From Calamus simplicifolius (Eukaryota > Streptophyta > Magnoliopsida > Arecales > Arecaceae), in assembly GCA_900491605.1 (NCBI GenBank), contig UESW01005047.1:455660-519659 (forward strand): a DNA stretch of 64,000 nucleotides, read 5' to 3'. This document shows, piece after piece, positions 58,745-64,000 of the stretch (positions are counted from its first letter, which is position 1; every line of letters starts with the position of its first letter). The notes under the pieces were generated by a model. The model searched no databases. It saw nothing but the letters and a program-made list of their open reading frames with translations, and was not told the origin of the DNA. Made by a program: the position numbers and the translations under genes.

Positions 58745-58765
58745 TAGGGTTTAAGGTCTAGGGTT
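58745..58765 (-). promoter_or_regulatory. Telo-box motifs upstream of fibrillarin
   Basis: AAACCCTA (58752-58745) and AACCCTA (58765-58759) on the minus strand, just upstream of the TATA-like box. Telo boxes are typical of plant ribosome-biogenesis and ribosomal-protein promoters and fit coordinated nucleolar expression. Confidence 0.65.
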
Positions 58766-58779
58766 CCGAGCGGCAAGGG

Positions 58780-59443
58780 TGGCCTTGTGTCGGGTTCGGA
58801 TCGGGTTAAAATTGTGTCGGATCAATAATCTTTAATACATTTATAACTAAACAGAATAAAAAAAACAAGAATGGGTAGAACAATTAATTTACATCTCAAA
58901 ATTAAAGAACATAACAAATATATATTAAAAAAATTTAAACATGGCATCGCTGTTAAACAGCTAAAAAGTGTTTTCAAATGATCAAAATATTTTTGGATGC
59001 AATTTTAAGACAAACTTTTACCTCCTCTAAAAGCTGCAAAAATTCTAAAAATAACTTTGAACAAAAGTTCTACTTGATATATGCTGAAAAATAAGTTAAA
59101 CAGCCATGTTTAATACTATTATATATAATATATTATTCTTATAATCAATATAATTTGATAATATATTATAATATTAAAATGGAATATACATTATATGAAT
59201 ATAATGTAGTGCAACATTATGCAATATAATAATATAATACTATATCAAATAATATGATATGGCCATTCTTTATATTACCATAACATCATTATATTATTAT
59301 ATTTTAAAATATAATATAATAATTAAAATATTATTATTAAATTATAGTATACTATATTATGATATTATAAAATGAAAGATACAGTTGCATTTTAACCTAT
59401 ACACAATATTCATGGGCTTTGAATTGATGCATGCATATATCCT
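58780..59443. other. AT-rich intergenic DNA
   Basis: From 59110 to 59370 it is almost pure A/T (TAATATAATAT type). No gene is seen. GTGTCGGGTTCGGATCGGGTT near 58785 may be transposon debris. Confidence 0.5.
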
Positions 59444-60403
59444 TGATGTGGGGTAAAATTGTTATTACATCAGTATCCATGCGCACGACGAAAAGGTTGG
59501 ATCACTTTCGATTTCTGATTCTAGTTATCGCGTCCGAAAAAAGACAAAAGCCATTACGCCTCAACAAGACCGAAGTACCCTCATATCATGCCCAGACCAA
59601 CTATCCTTATACTTCGCCAGACCGAGCTGTCCCCATACCTTGGCCAGACCAGCTATTCTGTGCCTTGGCTAGACCGAGGTATTCTTGAACCTTGCAGAAT
59701 CGAGCTACCCCCATATCTAGCCCAAGTGTGCATGTTGTCTATCGTCATGATGAATGCTCCATATGATGGACGGCTCCGATCGCTTGATTTCTAAAGTGGA
59801 TTCCTCAAAATTAACAGAAATTCAAATCCATGATTATCTGGCAAGATTTCAGCCACGTGGGCTCCCAACCATCCTAGGAGGAAAATAAAGCTGATAATGC
59901 CAATTGTAGCCTATGGTCTATAAATCGTCAAATCTCAAAGCATCAACTAGCCTCTTTAATCGTTGATACTCTAACAAACAAGATTCAAATCTCATCGGTC
60001 TCGTAACAAACTGATTCGAATCAGAGTCAAATGACTTCGATTATTCCACCTCCCAAGGCACGTTAAAGGAATCAGGTGAGCAACCCGCCAATATTCGGAC
60101 AGTCTATAAATACATTTCCCAATAACTTTTCAGGTATGCTCACTCTCTCACTGAAAAATCCATTGAAGCTCAAGCAGAGAGAGCTCTCTAGAGCCATTCT
60201 TGAGGGACTCTTCTACAAAAGCCTTCTCCTCTTATCTACTCACTGTGAATTTTCACTAACTTGGGCATCGGAGGGTCATCCGCATGAGCCACCCCCAGCA
60301 TTCCTTGCGAGAGGACTGTCTTGTAGGTCCGGTCGAGCGAAAGGTCGACACCCAGATCTGCAGGCAGACTGTGCCCGAGTTGGAGAACGGATTTCTACGG
60401 CAA
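59444..60403 (+). repeat. Gypsy 5' LTR (approximate)
   Basis: U3 carries diverged tandem units with AGACCGAGCTNNCCCCAT-type words at 59570-59725. TATAAATA is at 60104-60111. Downstream, ACTTGGGCATCGGAGGGTC (near 60260) is the motif typical of plant gypsy R/U5. The 3' LTR is not in the window, so both ends are inferred. Confidence 0.55.
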
Positions 60404-60406
60404 TAG

Positions 60407-60424
60407 ATTGGCGCTAGAGGAAGG
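60407..60424 (+). promoter_or_regulatory. Gypsy primer binding site candidate
   Basis: ATTGGCGCTAGAGGAAGG directly after the presumed LTR end. TTGGCGCTAGA-type sites are usual in Tat-like elements. I cannot name the tRNA. Confidence 0.5.
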
Positions 60425-60988
60425 GCCTCAAGTCCCATAAACTTATAATCAAGGAGACAAGGCTTAGAACCGGAAGAACAACCCTTCAATGGCCAATCGA
60501 AAGAGAGTAGCTTCAGATGCGTAGGATCAGGCCACCTCCCAAAGGCCTGATCCCCCAAACAACATGTCACCTCCGCAGCAGCCGCCGGTCGAGACTCCTC
60601 ACCACTAGCAACCATGGTCACCCAGGACCAGTTCACCACACTAGTCTAGCAAGTTCAAGCTCTGGCTAGCTAGTACAAGAACTCTATGGAGTTCCCCATC
60701 CAGTGGCCCCTGCTCCACAACTCCCTGATGGAGTTGCAGCCCTGCTCCTCTAGCGATTTCTTCCTCTAACCTGCTCGAAGTCATGAGCCATCCACAATAG
60801 CCCAACCAAAGAGGGCCTAAACCAGCACCACAAAGGGCTTGAGAGTTGAGCCTGCCTAGATCTCGGCGAGCTCGATCTCTCTCCCCGGGGTACTCTCGCC
60901 ATGACTCGATGCCACGGCCACGGTCCCCCCGACCCCTCTCATCTACTACCCGGGATGAAGAGGTTCAAAGACAGCTCTAGAAGATGCG

Positions 60989-61960
60989 TTGAGAGTAGCG
61001 GCAAGAGTTGGACACCGTCAGGCAAGTTCCTCCTCCCCAATTGAAGACGAAGCAGGAGAACTCGTTCTCCGAAGAGATCATGGGGGAAGTAATTCATCCC
61101 CATGTCAAGCTCCCCACCATCGAGCCGTACCATGGATCCACCATCCTAATGACCATCTGAGCAGCTTTCGATCTATCATGATATTCCATGAGGCATCAGA
61201 TGCGATCTTATGCCAAGCCTTCCCCTCTACTCTCAGAGGTCAGCCAGAACTTGGTTCAATAGCTTGAAACCATGTTCCATTGATTCTTTTAATGAGCTGA
61301 GCTGCCTATTCTTCAGTCAAATCATCAGTAGCCGCCACCGTAGAAGGTCCGACTCCCTCTCTGAGGTCAAGCAACGAAGGGGAAGTCTTTGAAGAATTAT
61401 TTAAACCATTTTAATGCGGCCATATTGGAGGTGGACCATCTCAACCATGAGGTGGTCATGTCCGCCTTAGTGGCGGAGTGTCTGAGGGTGACTTCTATCT
61501 AGTCCTAGAGGTTAACTATCTGAAAAGCCTCTCCAACATGATGGCCTTGGCAAATAAATATGTCAGGGTTAAGGAGTCACGAAGGTTAGCCTAGGCCGAA
61601 CAATCAAAGAAGAAAGAGGCTAAAGGCTCAGAAAAAACCCGACCTTCTCCCATGCAAGTTCGCCCCGCCGTTAGAGAGCTCCTCCACCGCCACCCAGAGA
61701 TCGCACTCAGAGTCCAACTCGAAGGTTTAATCAATACACTCCACTCACTGCACCGAGGGCACAGATCCTAATGGAGTTCAAGCGCCAGATCCCTCGCCCA
61801 CCACCTCTCCGAGGGAACACAGCTGGAGAAACATGACCAAGTTTGTCATTTTCATTGGGATCATGGGCATGATACTAAAGAGTCCTGGCAGCTTTGGAAT
61901 AAGATCGAGCAACTCATCTGATGAGAGAGGTTGGATCAATTCAGAAAGCCCCCGAGCCGA
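60989..61960 (+). pseudogene. Gypsy gag remnant
   Basis: Broken frames give LSSFRSIMIFHEASDAILC, SARTWFNSLKPCSIDSFNEL and KNYLNHFNAAILEVDHLNHE, the retrotransposon gag domain. A zinc-knuckle-like CHFHWDHGHDTKE lies near 61850. Several stops and at least three shifts occur. It is a capsid remnant without function. Confidence 0.8.
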
Positions 61961-62159
61961 ACGATGGAGGAAATCGTCAGCCTGAGCCTCACCAACCATC
62001 TCCACCAAACCTGCCAGCTATTGACAATGTCAATATAATTGCGATGATCGATTCCTCATCGGCTTGGCTGAGTGAGGCAAGAATCCATCGAAGAAGGCTT
62101 GGATCGATGAGCTCTCTTTCTCTGATAAAGATCTTCAGGAGATACAGTATCCACACGAT

Positions 62160-62505
62160 GATGCTTTAGTTGTATCTCTTAACATGAACGATTATGATGT
62201 ATACTGTATTTTAATTGATAGTAAAAGCTCGGTTAATATTTTGTACTTTGATGCTTTTGTGAGGATAAATTGTGGATGGAAGATCTCCGAACCATAGACT
62301 CTACCTTGATTGGTTTCACTAGTGACACAATTACTCCCGAAGAAGTTATTACACTGATGGTTCAGGCGGGCACTTGGCCCAGCATAGCCATTGTTCACAC
62401 GAATTTTCTAGTGACCAAGATTCGGTCACCCTACAATGCTATCCTCGGCAAGCTCAGACAGATATCCCTTAAAGCTGTTATATCTATCCTCATCTCGCCA
62501 TGAAG
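62160..62505 (+). pseudogene. Gypsy aspartic protease remnant
   Basis: It reads VSLNMNDYDVYCILIDSKSS then VNILYFDAF. The catalytic DSG-type triad appears as DSK, so activity is lost. A downstream frame includes GTWPSIAIVHTNFLVTK and PYNAILGKLR, the usual end of the domain. Confidence 0.75.
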
Positions 62506-62984
62506 TTTCCCACAGAATGGGGGGGAAATAGTCCGGGGAAGTCAAGCTGTGGCTCGGTACTGCTTCGTTGCTGATCTTTAGTCTAGAAAACCCGAGGTTG
62601 ATGAGCTAGATGCTCGGAAGGATTTTATCAAGCAATGAGGAGAATCAGTCGAAAAACTTGAGGAGGTGCCACTTGACGAAGCTCGGCCAGACCGAACCAT
62701 AAGGGTCGGGTCACAATTGAAAGGCGAGGCAAGATTTGGTCGAGTTTCTTCAAAGGAATGCTGACGTCTTCGCCTGGTCTGCTTCAGATATGCCGAGGAT
62801 CATCCCAGATGTTCTTGCCATCACCTTAATGTGGACGAGACATTTTTGACCAATCAAGCAGAAGAAAGAAGCTTCGCCCTTGAGCGTCAGAAGGCCATCA
62901 AGAGGAGGTTGATAAGCTTAGTAAAGCTAACTTCATTCAGAAAGTGAACTATCCGAGTGGCTGGCGAATGCTGTCATGGTGAAG

Positions 62985-63700
62985 AAGTCGAATGGCAAAT
63001 AAAGAATCTGCATCGACTTCACGAACCTCAACAAGGCTTGCCCAAAAGACATTTTTTCTTTGCCTTGGATTGATTAGCTTGTGGATGCTACCTTGGGCCA
63101 CCAGATGCTAACCTTCATGGATGCTTACTCGGGCTACAACCAAATTTAGATGGCACCCAAAGATGAAGAAAAAACTGCCTTCATTACTGACCAAGGTATT
63201 TACCGTTATCGAGTCATGCCTTTTGGTTTAAAAAATGCAGGGGCAACCTATCAAAGACTGGTTAACAAAGTTTTCAAAGAGCAAATTGATCGGAATATAG
63301 AGATCTATGTTGATAATATGCTGGTCAAGAGCAAGGAAGCATCTTAGCATATCGATGATCTTACAAAGAGCTTCGCAACGCTCCGAATGTATCAGATGAA
63401 GCTAAACCCAACCAAATGTGCCTTTGGAATCAACTCTGAAAAGTTCTTAGGCTTCATGGTCTCCCAACGAGGCACTAAAGCAAATCCACAGAAAATCCAA
63501 GCTCTTCAGCAGATGGAGCCCCCAAGGTCGATCAAAGAGGTGCAATGCCTTACTGGAAGGATAGCGGCCCTCGACTGCTTTGTTGCTCAGTCGGCCCAGA
63601 GATGTTTGTCCTTCTTCAAGGCACTTCGATCAGCTAAGAATTTCTAGTGGACTTCGAATTGTCAGAAATCCTTCAAGGACCTCAAGAAAACCTCGGCTCA
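62985..63700 (+). pseudogene. Gypsy reverse transcriptase remnant
   Basis: It reads RICIDFTNLNKACPKD near 63005, TFMDAYSGYNQI (catalytic Asp) near 63113, EKTAFITDQGIYRYRVMPF, GLKNAGATYQRLVNKVF and YVDNMLVKS near 63310, where the usual YVDD has become YVDN. Then come KLNPTKCAFGINSEKFLGFM and the connection region. Stops occur near 63000, 63078, 63148 and 63346. Inactive. Confidence 0.88.
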
Positions 63701-63782
63701 CCACCTCTTCTCAGTAGCCCGAGGCTCAGGAAGACCCTGTACTTATATCTGACAGTCTCAGAGAACACCATCGGGTCTATGC

Positions 63783-64000
63783 TAGAGGTGGGCACTGGGC
63801 CGTGCCTATAAAATTATCATGCCATGCCTAGCATGGCCCAGTAACAAACGGACCATACCAGGCACTGCAGGTAAAAAAAAATTAAGCCCGGCACGGCCTA
63901 TGGCCCATTTTGGGCCACGGGCACTCAAACCATGCCAGCAGGTCCATAACGGCTATATAGCCATTTAGGAGGGTTTAAGACCATTTTACCCCTCCCAACA
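63783..64000. mobile_element. hAT-type element terminus inserted in the gypsy element
   Basis: TAGAGGTGGGCACTGGGCCG at 63783 abruptly replaces gypsy RNase H coding sequence. It is followed by GGCCCGGCACGG-type subterminal words in both orientations. This is the usual end of plant Ac-like hAT elements. The 8 bases before it (GTCTATGC, 63775-63782) would be the target duplication. The other end is outside the window. Confidence 0.65.

Larger units (their letters stand above)
59444..63782 (+). mobile_element. Ty3/gypsy LTR retrotransposon, 5' half, decayed
   Basis: An LTR-like segment with a TATA box, a PBS-like site, then gag, protease and reverse transcriptase in gypsy order on the plus strand. 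The residues resemble the Tat-type lineage of plants. No integrase or 3' LTR is seen because a hAT-type end starts at 63783 and the window ends. Stops and shifts occur throughout. The left boundary (TGATGTGGGG at 59444) is the best guess. Confidence 0.85.

Noticed and set aside
1..64000. CRISPR arrays, bacterial operons or phage genes
   Set aside because: No regularly spaced direct repeats with unique spacers and no prokaryotic gene organisation were seen. The tandem repeats present lack spacers.

Overview
This is a repeat-rich plant nuclear segment. Spliced genes, RIP-free AT-rich intergenic DNA, plant-type L1, RTE, Ty1/copia, Ty3/gypsy and hAT elements all point that way. The style of the elements and gene copies suggests a monocot, possibly a palm, but that is inference. 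There is no bacterial operon, CRISPR array, viral genome or rRNA array.

Layout. (1) 1-9058: the 3' part of an autonomous hAT element (transposase exons at 1-1267 and 1349-1410, 3' terminus at 2356-2367) sits inside an exon of a RanBP2-type zinc-finger gene. The exons of that gene continue at 2368-2487, 2826-2892, 2995-3058 and 8915-9058. A 5-kb L1-type LINE (LINE-A, about 3708-8757) fills the intron before its last exon. (2) 10563-20193: a structurally complete Ty1/copia element with 2.0-kb LTRs, a 5-bp target duplication (AGGTC), a Met-tRNA-type PBS, and gag-pol decayed by stops and frameshifts. (3) 22833-29123: two pieces of the same L1 family, a short 3' fragment (LINE-C) abutting a nearly complete, decayed copy (LINE-B). 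LINE-B has a 201-bp tandem duplication inside its RNase H domain. (4) 29995-31900: a GC-rich LTR-like remnant with internal tandem repeats. (5) 33836-40689, minus strand: a BRAHMA (BRM) chromatin-remodeller homologue. It keeps the N-terminal QLQ part and the C-terminal bromodomain part, but the whole SNF2 ATPase core is absent and a 1-nt deletion breaks the bromodomain exon. (6) 40700-51600: AT-rich intergenic DNA with tandem duplications, RTE-LINE fragments, a 613-bp hAT MITE with a perfect 8-bp target duplication, and a small family of palindromic MITEs. (7) 52364-58666, minus strand: a seven-exon fibrillarin gene. Its large fifth intron carries a box C/D snoRNA and a decayed second copy, the arrangement known for plant fibrillarin genes (U60). 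Telo-box motifs and a TATA-like box lie upstream. (8) 59444-63782: the 5' half of a Ty3/gypsy element (LTR, PBS, gag, protease, reverse transcriptase), decayed and cut at 63783 by another hAT-type terminus that runs out of the window.

The clear host functions are nucleolar rRNA 2'-O-methylation (the fibrillarin enzyme plus an intronic guide RNA from the same transcript), chromatin remodelling (a probably dead BRM relative) and an RNA-binding-type zinc-finger protein (disrupted). I see no convincing wholly new system. The most interesting items are the ATPase-less BRM copy, the fibrillarin/snoRNA locus with two compensating indels in its GAR exon, the RNase H duplication, and two well-delimited MITE families. 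Exon joins were worked out by hand from GT/AG sites, phase and recalled family sequence; no alignment was run.
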